The position numbers and the translations under genes are program-made. The notes beneath the pieces are model-generated. The model was not told the DNA's origin, ran no database searches, and was given only the letters and a program-made list of their open reading frames with translations. A stretch of DNA of 7,820 bases, taken from positions 1 through 7,820 of the forward strand of contig CBDFHV010000058.1 of assembly GCA_965247705.1 (NCBI GenBank), given 5' to 3'. Below, in pieces: positions 1-7,290 of this stretch; position 1 is the stretch's first letter, and every line of letters starts with the position of its first letter. Source of the DNA: CBDFHV01 sp965247705 (lineage in GTDB: Bacteria > Pseudomonadota > Alphaproteobacteria > Rhodospirillales > CAMCUA01).

Positions 1-296
1 TTCACCCACTCGGGCGGCAGAAGCTGGGTAAAGCCGGTGGCAACGAACCCGCCGTCGGTGCCGATCAGGTCCTTCAGCCCATGGAACAGGTCGATCGCCT
101 CCTTGGCCAGGCGCGCCATCACCGGCACCGTATAAAAGGTACGCACGATGGCCGCGCTCTTCCCCGTCCCCCCCGAAGCCACGCCCCCCCGGTCCACCAG
201 CAGCACCTTCTCGACGCCCTTTTTCCGCATATTGAAGGCCGTACTGGCGCCCGTGATCCCAGCGCCAACCACGATCACGTCATAGGTTTCGGGCAT
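1..296 (-). CDS. FAD-dependent oxidoreductase, DAO family (N-terminal part, runs off left edge)
   Basis: Reading leftward from an ATG at 294-296, the first 98 residues begin MPETYDVIVVGAGITGAS. This is the N-terminal beta strand and glycine-rich loop (GxGxxG, residues 11-16) of a Rossmann fold that binds the ADP part of FAD. An acidic residue follows about 20 residues later (LLVDR), and a GGTGKSAAIVRTFY segment (about 43-56) resembles sarcosine oxidase beta-subunit and other D-amino-acid-oxidase-superfamily enzymes, which oxidise secondary or primary amines of small amino-acid-like substrates in the cytoplasm. An AAAGGA ribosome site (305-310) sits 8 bases before the ATG and supports this start. 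The substrate-binding and C-terminal parts lie outside the window, so the exact substrate cannot be given. The superfamily assignment is strong. The sarcosine-oxidase-like label is inference. Confidence 0.85.
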   Translation of the reverse strand, partial: MPETYDVIVVGAGITGASTAFNMRKKGVEKVLLVDRGGVASGGTGKSAAIVRTFYTVPVMARLAKEAIDLFHGLKDLIGTDGGFVATGFTQLLPPEWV

Positions 297-619
297 CGTT
301 CTAGTCCTTTCAGCGGGGGGTTCCGGGGGGAGGATTGGGACGGGTGGCGAAGATGCCCGCTACGGCGGTGAAGGGCAAGCCGTGTGGGGGATGGCGGGGC
401 GTGTCGCGTGGTCCGAAACCGACGAGCCAACCAACAGACTCACGGCGTCGACCCGCACGCACCGCCCGTCCTCTCCCTTCCGTCCCCATCATGTCCGTGC
501 TTGACTCGGGCCTCCACGGTACAGGACGGGAGTCACGAATTACGGAATCGGAATTACGAGAACATGGCCGTAATCGCGACTGTGAAACTAAAGGGACACA
601 AAATTATGTATCATCAACT
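297..619. other. Intergenic stretch without a credible gene
   Basis: This 323-base stretch precedes the oxidoreductase on the minus strand. The left part (about 310-480) is very GC-rich with G runs and no coding signal I trust. The right part (about 530-615) is AT-richer than its surroundings and holds two exact GAATTACG copies (537-544 and 551-558). The AT-rich segment is a reasonable place for the oxidoreductase promoter or an operator, but I cannot point to convincing -35/-10 boxes. Open frames here show no family resemblance and look like GC-driven shadows. Confidence 0.5.
488..517. repeat. Degenerate REP-like palindrome
   Basis: The core TCCGTGCTTGACTCGGG is a decayed form of a palindrome type that recurs between genes in many alphaproteobacterial chromosomes, whose form as I remember it is CCCGGGCTTGACCCGGG flanked by ATG and ATCC. 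The arms here have several mismatches, so it is probably an old copy. A fragment resembling a REP-associated transposase lies about 100 bases to the right, which fits. The family assignment is from memory of the motif. Only one copy is seen in the window. Confidence 0.45.
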
Positions 620-751
620 TCACGGACGACCGCTCGCCCCTTCCGGCTTGGGTTCTCGCACCGGCTTGCGTTTGCTCAAGCGGCGGCGGGCGAGGCGTTC
701 GATGTTTTTGACGAAAGCGTCGGCGCCCAGCCCCCGGCCGGTGTGTGGCAT
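620..751 (-). pseudogene. C-terminal remnant of an IS200-like / REP-associated transposase
   Basis: The minus-strand frame ending at a TGA (620-622) reads TGRGLGADAFVKNIERLARR and then a basic tail. This resembles the C-terminal signature of REP-associated tyrosine transposases and related IS200-like proteins, as I recall it: TGRPLG, then an F(V/L)xxLE helix, then (L/G)RRLRxxKxGRKP. The resemblance starts only at the TGR (about base 742). The residues before it do not match the family, and no HUH motif or catalytic tyrosine domain is present, so only about the last 40 residues survive. The nearest upstream methionine is at 749-751, but this is a fragment and not a proposed start. The same frame runs on through the 3' part of the neighbouring higA remnant in the wrong phase, which is coincidental. 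Confidence is moderate because the match is short. Confidence 0.45.
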
Positions 752-821
752 ATAGCAGGGAACAGTGAAGAGATTTGGGCGTCTCGTCGCCTCACACCGA
801 ACTTCTTGAACGAGCCTGCCT

Positions 822-1117
822 TCAAGCCGCTTCCATTGTCGAGATTTGGGCCAGTTCGCCGGCCATGGCCTTCTCGGCGCGGTAGAGGTCATAGGCGCTC
901 TGCATATTGAGCCAAAGGGTGGGGCCGTTGCCGCAGAGCTTGCCGAGCTTGAGCGCCATCCCGGGGCTGACCGGCTTGGGGTCCCGTTGGCGGATGACGC
1001 CGTGAAGTGGTTGCGCGAACAGCGCAGGCGGCGCGCGGCCTCGGACACAGTAAGCCCCAGGGCTGGCAGCACGTCCTCCCGGAAGATCGCGCCAGGGTGC
1101 GTCGGTTCGCGGCTCAT
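822..1117 (-). pseudogene. higA: HigA-type XRE antitoxin, frameshifted as sequenced
   Basis: HigA antitoxins bind and neutralise a RelE-like mRNA-cleaving toxin (HigB) and repress their own operon through a helix-turn-helix. The N-terminal frame from the ATG at 1115-1117 reads MSREPTHPGAIFREDVLPAL and then GLTVSEAARRLRCSRNH, the family's classic opening and first HTH helices. From about base 1006 the match moves to another frame: LHGVIRQRDPKPVSPGMALK, then LGKLCGNGPTLWLNMQ and AYDLYRAEKAMAGELAQI, ending at TGA 822-824. One extra C between 1006 and 1007 would restore RNHLHGVI and give a 98-residue protein, the usual HigA length. A GGAGGA ribosome site precedes the ATG. higB normally lies just upstream, but here only about 100 bases separate this gene from the maeB stop. 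Either the gene is dead or the missing base is a sequencing error. Confidence 0.8.
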
Positions 1118-1221
1118 CAGTGATCGTCCTCCATATCCAGATCGGCGGGCGCACGCCAGCGCGCGGTCCCAGGCACCCGGGGTGTCCTCTTCTGTAGTTC
1201 CCGCCCTCCATCGACCGCCCG
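1117..1221 (-). other. Short reading-frame tail coupled to the higA start; possible toxin-gene remnant
   Basis: Between the maeB stop (1222-1224) and the higA start, the minus strand has an open frame of 34 codons ending ARWRAPADLDMEDDH and a TGA at 1117-1119. The A of this TGA is the A of the higA ATG, a one-base TGATG overlap typical of translationally coupled toxin-antitoxin pairs. Ending in an acidic stretch plus histidine is loosely reminiscent of HigB tails (VEIVDYH), but there is no ATG and no RelE-fold core. It could be the last piece of a deleted higB or chance. The frame is also the same one as the maeB C-terminus. Confidence 0.25.
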
Positions 1222-3540
1222 TCACCGCGACGCCTTGGCCCCCTTCGACGGGCGCCGGCCCCGGCGGCGCGATCGACCGACGGATTCGTAGGCGGCGAGG
1301 GCGGCGATGTTCACCATGGTGGAGACGGTGGCGTTCATGGGCACGATCTGGGCCGGCTTTTCGAGGCCGACGAGCAGGGGCCGATGACCGTGGCGCTGCC
1401 CAGTTGCTCCATCAGGCTGGGCGCGATAGAGGCGGCGTTGAGGCCGGGCATGATCAGGACGTTGGCCGGGCCCGACAGGCGGCTGAAGGGATAGACCCGT
1501 TCCCGGAGCGCCGAATCGAGGGCCATGTCCGGGGTCATCTCGCCGTCGAACTCGAAGGGCGGCTTGCGGGCTTCCAGCAGGGTCACGGCGTCGCGCACGC
1601 TCTGCGCCCGCTCGGCCATGGGGTGGCCGAAGTTGGAGAAAGACAGGATCGCCACCCTGGGCTCGTGACCCATCTGGCGGGCCCGGGCCGCCGAGCGCAC
1701 GGCGATGTCGGCGATCTGTTCGGGCGCCGGCGTCACGTGCACGGCGGTGTCGGCCAAAAACACCGTGCGCCCGCCCACCACCAGAAGGCTGAGGCCGAAG
1801 AGGGTCGCATCGGATTCCGCATCGAGCACCCGCCCGAGCTCGTTCATGGCCACGTGGTAGCTGCGGGTAAGCCCGGTCACCATGGCATCCGCGTGGCCGG
1901 CTTCCACGATGCTGGCGGCGAAGATGTTGCGCTGTGTGTTGACCATGCGCTGGCAATCGCGGAACAGCCAACCCTTGCGCTGCAGGCGGTTGTAGAGAAA
2001 GTCGGTGTAGGCCTCGGTATGGCTGTTGAGGCGGGCGTTGTCGATTTCCAGGCCGTCGACTCCGGTCAAGCCCAGGGAGTCCATGGTGTTGCGAATGCGG
2101 TCCTCGCGGCCGACCAGCACCGGCGTGCCGTAGCCGGCGTGGTGGAAGGCCACCGCGGCGCGGATGCTTTTCTCGTCCTCCCCCTCGGCGAAGACGACCC
2201 GGCGGGGCGAGGCGCGCACGGCCTCGAAGATGGCGGCCATGCTGCCCACGGTGGGGTCGAGGCGGGCGCTGAGGGCATCGCGATAGGCGCCCAGGTCGGC
2301 CAGGGGCTTGCGGGCGACGCCCGACTTCATGGCCGCCTCGGCCACCGCCGAGGGCACCGCCGAGATCAGGCGCGGGTCGAACGGCGCCGGGATGATGTAG
2401 GTGGGACCGAACTTGAGCCGCTGGCCCGAATAGGCCGCCGCCACCTCGTCGGGCACGTCCTCGCGGGCCAGCTCGGCGATGGCATGGGCGGCGGCGATCT
2501 TCATCGCGTCGTTGATGGTGCTGGCGCGCACGTCGAGGGCGCCACGGAAGATGTAGGGAAACCCCAGAACGTTGTTGATCTGGTTGGGATAGTCCGACCG
2601 CCCGGTGGCCATGATCGCGTCGTCGCGCACGGCCTGCACGTCGTCGGGCGCGATCTCCGGGTCCGGATTGGCCATGGCGAAGATGACCGGGTTGGCGGCC
2701 ATGGATTTGACCATCGCCCGGTTCACGGCGCCCTTCGCCGACAGGCCGAGGAAGACGTCGGCGCCCTCCATGGCGTCGGTCAGGGTGCGCGCCTTGGTGG
2801 GGGTGGCCAGGGCCGACTTCCACTGGTTCATGCCCTCGGTGCGGCCCTGGTAGATGACGCCTTTCGAATCGCAGACGATCACACGATCGCCGGGCAGGCC
2901 CATGCTCTTCAAAAGCGATATGCCGGCGATGGCGGCCGAGCCCGCCCCATTGACCACCATCCGGATGTCTTTCAGGGTGCGGCCCGTCAGGTGGAGCGCG
3001 TTGATCAGTCCGGCGGCGATGATGATGGCGGTCCCGTGCTGGTCGTCGTGGAGGACGGGGATGTCCATCAGTTCCCGCAGCCGTTCCTCGATGATGAAGC
3101 ACTCGGGTGCCTTGATGTCCTCCAGGTTGATGCCGCCGAAAGATGCGCCCAGGTAGCGCACGCAGTTGACGAATTCGTCGACGTCTTGGGTGTCCACTTC
3201 GATGTCGAAGCTGTCGACGTCGGCGAAGCGCTTGAAGAGGACCGCCTTGCCCTCCATCACCGGCTTGGAGGCCACCGCCCCCAAGATTGCCCAGGCCGAG
3301 GACCGCCGTGCCGTTGGATATCACCGCCACCAGGTTGCCCTTGGCGGTGTAGTCGTAGGCCCGGTCCGCGTCCTTGGCGATTTCCAGGCATGGCGCGGCG
3401 ACGCCGGGCGAATAGGCCAGGGACAGGTCCCGCTGGGTGGTCAGCGGCTTGGTGGCGTGTATCTCCAGCTTGCCGGGCCGGCCCGAAGCGTGGAGCAGCA
3501 GCGCGTCGCGCGCGGTCTGGTCGCTGGAACTGTTCGGCAT
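1222..3540 (-). CDS. maeB: NADP-dependent malic enzyme, malic-PTA fusion; two cancelling frameshifts as sequenced
   Basis: This enzyme oxidatively decarboxylates malate to pyruvate, yielding NADPH. Start is ATG 3538-3540, with AAGGGAAG (3547-3554) six bases upstream. The corrected protein has 772 residues, a normal MaeB length. Residues 1-425 are the malic enzyme: Tyr43 in SLAYSPG, Lys98 in KPVMEGK, metal ligands near Glu140/Asp141 (INLEDIK) and Asp165/166 (HDDQHGT), a nucleotide loop VNGAGSAA (196-203), and NPDPEI. Residues about 430-760 are a phosphotransacetylase-like domain (VVFAEGEDEKS, MVTGLTRSY, PGLNAASIA), generally regulatory in this family (acetyl-CoA sensing) rather than catalytic. 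An extra base in the C5 run 3278-3282 moves the frame after GNLG, and a missing base in the G4 run 1377-1380 moves it back at VIGP/LLVGLEKP. A TTG at 3282-3284 opens the middle frame but would lose Tyr43. Family is certain; intactness is not. Confidence 0.93.
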   Translation of the reverse strand: MPNSSSDQTARDALLLHASGRPGKLEIHATKPLTTQRDLSLAYSPGVAAPCLEIAKDADRAYDYTAKGNLVAVISNGTAVLGLGNLGGGGLQAGDGGQGGPLQALRRRRQLRHRSGHPRRRRIRQLRALPGRIFRRHQPGGHQGTRVLHHRGTAAGTDGHPRPPRRPARDRHHHRRRTDQRAPPDGPHPERHPDGGQWGGLGRHRRHIAFEEHGPARRSCDRLRFERRHLPGPHRGHEPVEVGPGHPHQGAHPDRRHGGRRRLPRPVGEGRREPGDGQIHGRQPGHLRHGQSGPGDRARRRAGRARRRDHGHRAVGLSQPDQQRSGVSLHLPWRPRRARQHHQRRDEDRRRPCHRRAGPRGRARRGGGGLFGPAAQVRSHLHHPGAVRPAPDLGGALGGGRGGHEVGRRPQAPGRPGRLSRCPQRPPRPHRGQHGRHLRGRARLAPPGRLRRGGGREKHPRRGGLPPRRLRHAGAGRPRGPHSQHHGLPGLDRSRRPGNRQRPPQQPYRGLHRLSLQPPAAQGLAVPRLPAHGQHTAQHLRRQHRGSRPRGCHGDRAYPQLPRGHERARAGARCGIRCDPLRPQPSGGGRAHGVFGRHRRARDAGARTDRRHRRALGGPGPPDGSRAQGGDPVFLQLRPPHGRAGAERARRRDPAGSPQAALRVRRRDDPGHGPRFGAPGTGLSLQPPVGPGQRPDHARPQRRLYRAQPDGATGQRHGHRPLLVGLEKPAQIVPMNATVSTMVNIAALAAYESVGRSRRRGRRPSKGAKASR

Positions 3541-3568
3541 GTGGGTCTTCCCTTAAGGCAACGAAATT

Positions 3569-4069
3569 TCAGGATTGGACGGGGGGCCGCGCCACGGCAT
3601 GGACGTCGGTGCCGCCGTTGTCTTCGAGAATGCGCCGCGCGGCCGCTTCGCGGGTCCCGTCCTCGGCCCGTACCCACAACACGATTCGGCCTTCCTCGAC
3701 CGCCAGCGCGAAGGATTCCGTGTGCGGTCGGTCCGTGACCTCGTCCACCACCTCTTTGACCGCAAGCCCGCCCACGGTGGCGCCGACGACGGCGGCGATG
3801 GTGGCGGCGGCGGGACCGCCGGCGAGAAGAATGGCGCCCGAGGCGACCAGCGGCACTTCCACCTTCCATTCGCCGAAGATGGCCACCGCCGCGTCCCGCC
3901 AGGGCGATCCGGGCGCCCCCGCGGCGTCGATGGATTCGTGGCTGGCCAGGACGCTCAGGTCGCTATGGGCGAAGCCCGCCGCCGAAAGCGCGGCGACCGC
4001 CATGTCGAAAGCCTCTCGGCCGGCGAAGTGGGCGACGATCTCGCGGGTCGGCGTGGCGGAGGCGGTCAC
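3569..4069 (-). CDS. Small protein with Gly/Ala-rich hydrophobic centre, possibly YflT/general-stress-17M-like
   Basis: This is a 166-residue protein that I do not recognise to gene level. Residues 8-45 (EIVAHFAGREAFDMAVAALS, then AAGFAHSDLSVL) look like a small alpha/beta domain that pairs a helix with a sensing strand, as in YflT/general stress protein 17M-type proteins. Residues 73-104 are a long hydrophobic, glycine- and alanine-rich segment that could cross or insert into the membrane, possibly as a hairpin (TIAAVVGATVGGLAV). The C-terminal 45 residues (GRIVLWVRAEDG, REAAARRILEDNGG) form another predicted beta-alpha unit. No catalytic motif is seen. The start is GTG 4067-4069; no in-frame start lies just upstream and the ribosome site is weak, so it is less sure than the frame. 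It ends 28 bases before maeB on the same strand, suggesting one operon. The family guess is tentative; the coding call is firm. Confidence 0.7.
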   Translation of the reverse strand: MTASATPTREIVAHFAGREAFDMAVAALSAAGFAHSDLSVLASHESIDAAGAPGSPWRDAAVAIFGEWKVEVPLVASGAILLAGGPAAATIAAVVGATVGGLAVKEVVDEVTDRPHTESFALAVEEGRIVLWVRAEDGTREAAARRILEDNGGTDVHAVARPPVQS

Positions 4070-4110
4070 GGCGGAACGTCCGGGGGTCGGTGACGGGTGA
4101 CCGGCATTGT

Positions 4111-4210
4111 GCCCAAGCGCCGGGGGAAATCATAGGCCCCACGGGTGGGCGGAAACAGAGGCACCACGGGTGGGGGAAATCATAGGCCCCCGGTGCGGGG
4201 GGCATCATAA
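4111..4210. repeat. Four imperfect 25-bp tandem units in the divergent control region
   Basis: Consecutive 25-base units lie at 4111-4135, 4136-4160, 4161-4185 and 4186-4210. By hand alignment to the third unit, the first matches 19 of 25 (its last 14 bases identical), the second 20 of 25, and the fourth 17 of 25. Shared elements are a CCACGGGTGGG block (units 2 and 3) and a GGGGGAAATCATAG block (units 1 and 3), which appears as GGGGGGCATCATAA in unit 4. The array sits between the divergent minus-strand operon and mutS, so it could carry binding sites for a regulator of either side. CATAAT at 4206-4211 resembles a -10 box facing mutS, but no matching -35 is evident. Confidence 0.75.
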
Positions 4211-4234
4211 TGGCTGCTCGCGGCAGGCAATTCC

Positions 4235-4240
4235 GAGGAA
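4235..4240 (+). promoter_or_regulatory. mutS ribosome binding site (decides the start)
   Basis: GAGGAA lies five bases before the ATG at 4246. The in-frame ATG at 4210 has no such site and would place this purine box inside the coding sequence. The in-frame ATG at 4339 has none either. The 4246 start is therefore preferred. Confidence 0.65.
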
Positions 4241-4245
4241 CGTCG

Positions 4246-6966
4246 ATGCGGGACTCTCCGTCGCCCGAGGCGCGGGCACGGCAGGCTGACGGGCATGTCG
4301 GATCCGATGGCGGTTCCGCCTTCGGCTCGGACGCCGCCATGACCCCGATGATGACCCAGTACCTGGCCATCAAAGGGGAGCACGCCGACGCCCTGCTGTT
4401 CTATCGCATGGGCGATTTCTACGAGCTTTTCTTCGACGACGCGGTGGCCGCGTCGGCGGCCCTCGACATCGCGTTGACCAAGCGGGGCAAGCACCTGGGC
4501 GAGGACATCCCCATGTGCGGGGTCCCCGTGCACAGCCACGAGACCTATCTGCTGCGCCTGATCCGCAAGGGCTTCCGGGTGGCGGTCTGCGAACAGACGG
4601 AAAACCCCGAAGAGGCCCGCAAGCGGGGCTCCAAATCCGTCGTCGCCCGGGCGGTGGTGCGCACCATTACCGCCGGCACGCTCACCGAGGACGCGCTTCT
4701 GGATGCCCGGCGCAACAATTTCCTCGCCGCTCTCGCCGAGGCGCAAGGATCCCTCGGCCTCGCCTGGATCGACATCTCCACCGGCGGCTTCCGCACCCAG
4801 ACGGTGACCGCTCAGTCCCTGGGCGCGGCCCTGGCCCGACTCGCGCCGGGTGAACTGCTGGTCGCCGACCGGCTGGTCCAGCGCGACGATCTGTTCGAAA
4901 CCTGGGCCGACTGGCGGGACCGCCTGACGACCATGCCCGGCGCCCGTTTCAACAGCGAAAACGGCCGCCGCCGGCTGCAGGATTTCTACGGCGTCGAGAC
5001 CCTGGATGCCTTCGGCGCCTTCGATCGGGCCGAATTGGCGGCCGCCGGCGCCCTGGTCGACTACGTGGACCTGACCCAGAAGGGCAACCGGCCGCGACTC
5101 CAGCCCCCCGAACGCCTCAGCGCCGACGACACCATGGAGATCGATGCCGCCACCCGGCGCAACCTGGAACTGGCGGAAAGCCTGACCGGGGATCGCGATG
5201 GCAGCCTGCTTGGCGTTATCGACCGCACGGTGACCGGCGCCGGCGCCCGCCTGCTGGCCACCCACCTGGCGGCGCCCCTCACTGACCCGGCGGCCATCGC
5301 GCGGCGCCTCGACATGGTCCAGCACTTCGTCGATGACAGGCGCCGGCGAGAGGACACCCGCGCCATCCTGCGCCATTGCCCCGATGCCGAGCGGGCGCTG
5401 TCGCGCTTGGCCCTCGGGCGAGGCGGTCCCCGGGACCTGGCCGCGGCGCGGGACGCCCTGGATCGGGCCGGGGAAATGCGCGACCGGCTAGGCGGAACGG
5501 AGGCGCTGCCCGACGGCATCGGCGAAGCGGTCACCGCCCTCGGCCACCACGGGCCGCTGGTGGATCGGCTGCGCCGGGCCCTGGCGACCGAGCCGCCGTT
5601 CCACGCCCGCGACGGCGGCTTCATCGCCGCCGGCTATGCCCCGGCCCTGGACGAGCAGCGGACCCTGCGCGACGAAAGCCGTCGTCTAATCGCCGGCCTG
5701 CAAGCCCGCTATGGCGAGGAGACGGGCATCGGGGCCCTGAAGATCCGCCACAACAACGTGCTCGGCTACTACATCGAGGTCCCGGCCCGACAAGGGGACA
5801 AGCTGATTGGCGCCAAGGGTGCCTTCATCCACCGCCAGACCATGGCCAGCGCCGTTCGCTTCTCCACGGTCGAATTGGCGGAGCTGGAAAGCCGCATCGC
5901 CCGCGCCGCCGAACGCTCCCTGGCCCTGGAGCTGGAGATGTTCGAGGACCTGCGCGGCGAGGTTCTGGGCCGGGCCGACGATATCGCCGCCGCCGCCCGG
6001 GCGCTGGCCGCCCTCGATGTGGCCTCGGCCCTGGCCGAGCTTGCCGTCGCCCGCGACTACAGCCGGCCCACCGTGTCGGCCGACGGCGGTTTCACCATCG
6101 AGGGCGGCCGCCACCCGGTGGTGGAAGCGGCCCTGGAGGCGCGCCAGGAGGGCCCCTTTGTCGTCAACGACTGCGTCCTCGAGGAAAGCCGATTGTGGCT
6201 GCTCACCGGCCCCAACATGGCGGGCAAGAGTACGTTCTTGCGCCAGAACGCCCTGATCGCGGTCCTTGCCCAGATGGGCGCCTTCGTGCCCGCCCGCGCC
6301 GCCCGCCTCGGTGTCGTCGACAAGCTGTTTTCCCGGGTCGGGGCGGCGGACGACCTGGCGCGGGGACGCTCCACCTTCATGGTCGAGATGGTGGAGACGG
6401 CGGCCATCCTCAACCGGGCCGGGCCCCGGTCCCTGGTCATCCTCGACGAGATCGGCCGCGGCACTGCCACTTTCGACGGCCTGTCCATCGCCTGGGCGGT
6501 GGTCGAGCACCTGCACGAGGTGAACCGCTGCCGGGCGCTCTTCGCCACCCACTATCACGAACTGACGGGGCTGGTGGCCCGCCTCGACGGCCTTTCCTGC
6601 CACGCCATGCGGGTCAAGGAATGGCAGGGCAGCGTGGTGTTCCTCCACGAGGTGGCGCCAGGTGCCGCCGACCGTTCCTACGGCATCCACGTGGGCCAGC
6701 TTGCCGGCCTGCCGGCGGCGGTCATCGCCCGGGCCGAGGACATTCTCAAAGCGCTGGAGGAAGGCGAGCAGTCCTCCAAGCTCACTCGCCTCGCCGACGA
6801 TCTCCCCCTGTTCGCGGCCATGGCCGAGAGGCCCCGTGGTGGCACGGCCAAGGCCGCGGCGTCGGCGGTGGAGGCGGCTTTGAAGGACACCAACCCGGAC
6901 GATCTATCGCCCCGGGAGGCCCTGGAGGTGGTCTATCGGCTGCGCGGGCTGATGAAGGACGGGTGA
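4246..6966 (+). CDS. mutS: DNA mismatch repair ATPase MutS
   Basis: MutS scans DNA as a dimer, binds mismatches and small loops, and with MutL starts strand-specific repair. The 906-residue protein has every expected part. The mismatch-reading domain (about 32-150) carries YRMGDFYELFFDDA with the Phe58-x-Glu60 pair that stacks on and contacts the mispair. Connector, lever and clamp regions follow to about 580, including the conserved IRHNNVLGYYIEV near 500. The ATPase domain has Walker A GPNMAGKS (655-662, Lys661), the ARGRSTFMVEM signature helix, Walker B VILDEIGRGT with Asp734/Glu735, and FATHYHEL (766-773). The C-terminus ends in a short helical tail (LSPREALEVVYRLRGLM), as in family members with a C-terminal dimerisation helix. 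About 30 variable residues precede the conserved MTPMMTQY, where many relatives start. No frameshift is seen. It is divergent from the maeB operon and is followed by no coding partner. Confidence 0.97.
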   Translation: MRDSPSPEARARQADGHVGSDGGSAFGSDAAMTPMMTQYLAIKGEHADALLFYRMGDFYELFFDDAVAASAALDIALTKRGKHLGEDIPMCGVPVHSHETYLLRLIRKGFRVAVCEQTENPEEARKRGSKSVVARAVVRTITAGTLTEDALLDARRNNFLAALAEAQGSLGLAWIDISTGGFRTQTVTAQSLGAALARLAPGELLVADRLVQRDDLFETWADWRDRLTTMPGARFNSENGRRRLQDFYGVETLDAFGAFDRAELAAAGALVDYVDLTQKGNRPRLQPPERLSADDTMEIDAATRRNLELAESLTGDRDGSLLGVIDRTVTGAGARLLATHLAAPLTDPAAIARRLDMVQHFVDDRRRREDTRAILRHCPDAERALSRLALGRGGPRDLAAARDALDRAGEMRDRLGGTEALPDGIGEAVTALGHHGPLVDRLRRALATEPPFHARDGGFIAAGYAPALDEQRTLRDESRRLIAGLQARYGEETGIGALKIRHNNVLGYYIEVPARQGDKLIGAKGAFIHRQTMASAVRFSTVELAELESRIARAAERSLALELEMFEDLRGEVLGRADDIAAAARALAALDVASALAELAVARDYSRPTVSADGGFTIEGGRHPVVEAALEARQEGPFVVNDCVLEESRLWLLTGPNMAGKSTFLRQNALIAVLAQMGAFVPARAARLGVVDKLFSRVGAADDLARGRSTFMVEMVETAAILNRAGPRSLVILDEIGRGTATFDGLSIAWAVVEHLHEVNRCRALFATHYHELTGLVARLDGLSCHAMRVKEWQGSVVFLHEVAPGAADRSYGIHVGQLAGLPAAVIARAEDILKALEEGEQSSKLTRLADDLPLFAAMAERPRGGTAKAAASAVEAALKDTNPDDLSPREALEVVYRLRGLMKDG

Positions 6967-6974
6967 GGCGTCAT

Positions 6975-6987
6975 CGCCAGTGTGGCG
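6975..6987 (+). terminator. Small hairpin just after the mutS stop, weak terminator candidate
   Basis: CGCCA-GTG-TGGCG forms a five-pair stem with a three-base loop, eight bases after the mutS TGA. It has no T run after it, so it is a poor intrinsic terminator. Rho-dependent ending or mere chance is as likely. Confidence 0.25.
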
Positions 6988-7272
6988 CCGGATACAAGTC
7001 CATGTTCGATAGGGTCATCCTGACGATCGTACGCACTGTGCGGGGCCGGGCACGGACCGATGGGTGTCGTCGTTCGATGGGTCCACCACGCTGACATCCA
7101 GCGGGACCACGGCCGCGCGGGCGACAATCCGATTGGAACACCTACAGGCCGTAAAAAAGCGCGCCGCGCCTCGTCATCCAGTCCCTTCGAATTTCGATCT
7201 GGCTGAAAACTGTCGGATTCTCTGACATATGAACGTAACAAGGCATTCCTGTTTAACCTGCTGAAAAGTATG

Positions 7273-7290
7273 CTGAATCCTGGCATTCAG
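7273..7290. repeat. Inverted repeat CTGAAT/ATTCAG
   Basis: Six-base perfect arms are separated by six bases. It overlaps by two bases the GC palindrome to its right, so the two could form alternative or stacked hairpins. Function is unknown. Confidence 0.4.

Noticed and set aside
846..4100. A 1084-codon open frame on the plus strand
   Set aside because: It lies antisense to maeB, its upstream neighbour and higA, which have clear family motifs. Its translation is low-complexity (G, R, H, A, V rich) with no recognisable domain. It is a GC-driven shadow.
4111..4210. CRISPR array reading of the 25-bp units
   Set aside because: Units are directly tandem with no unique spacers, and no cas gene is present.
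4180..5376. A 398-codon minus-strand frame inside mutS
   Set aside because: It is antisense to a mutS with intact motifs, and its sequence is the biased G/Q/V/A mix of an antisense shadow.
5376..7094. A 572-codon plus-strand frame overlapping the mutS 3' half
   Set aside because: It is R/P/G-rich low complexity in an alternative frame of mutS; conservation is in the mutS frame.
6933..7286. A 117-codon minus-strand frame after mutS
   Set aside because: It overlaps the mutS C-terminus, has no family resemblance and no convincing ribosome site.
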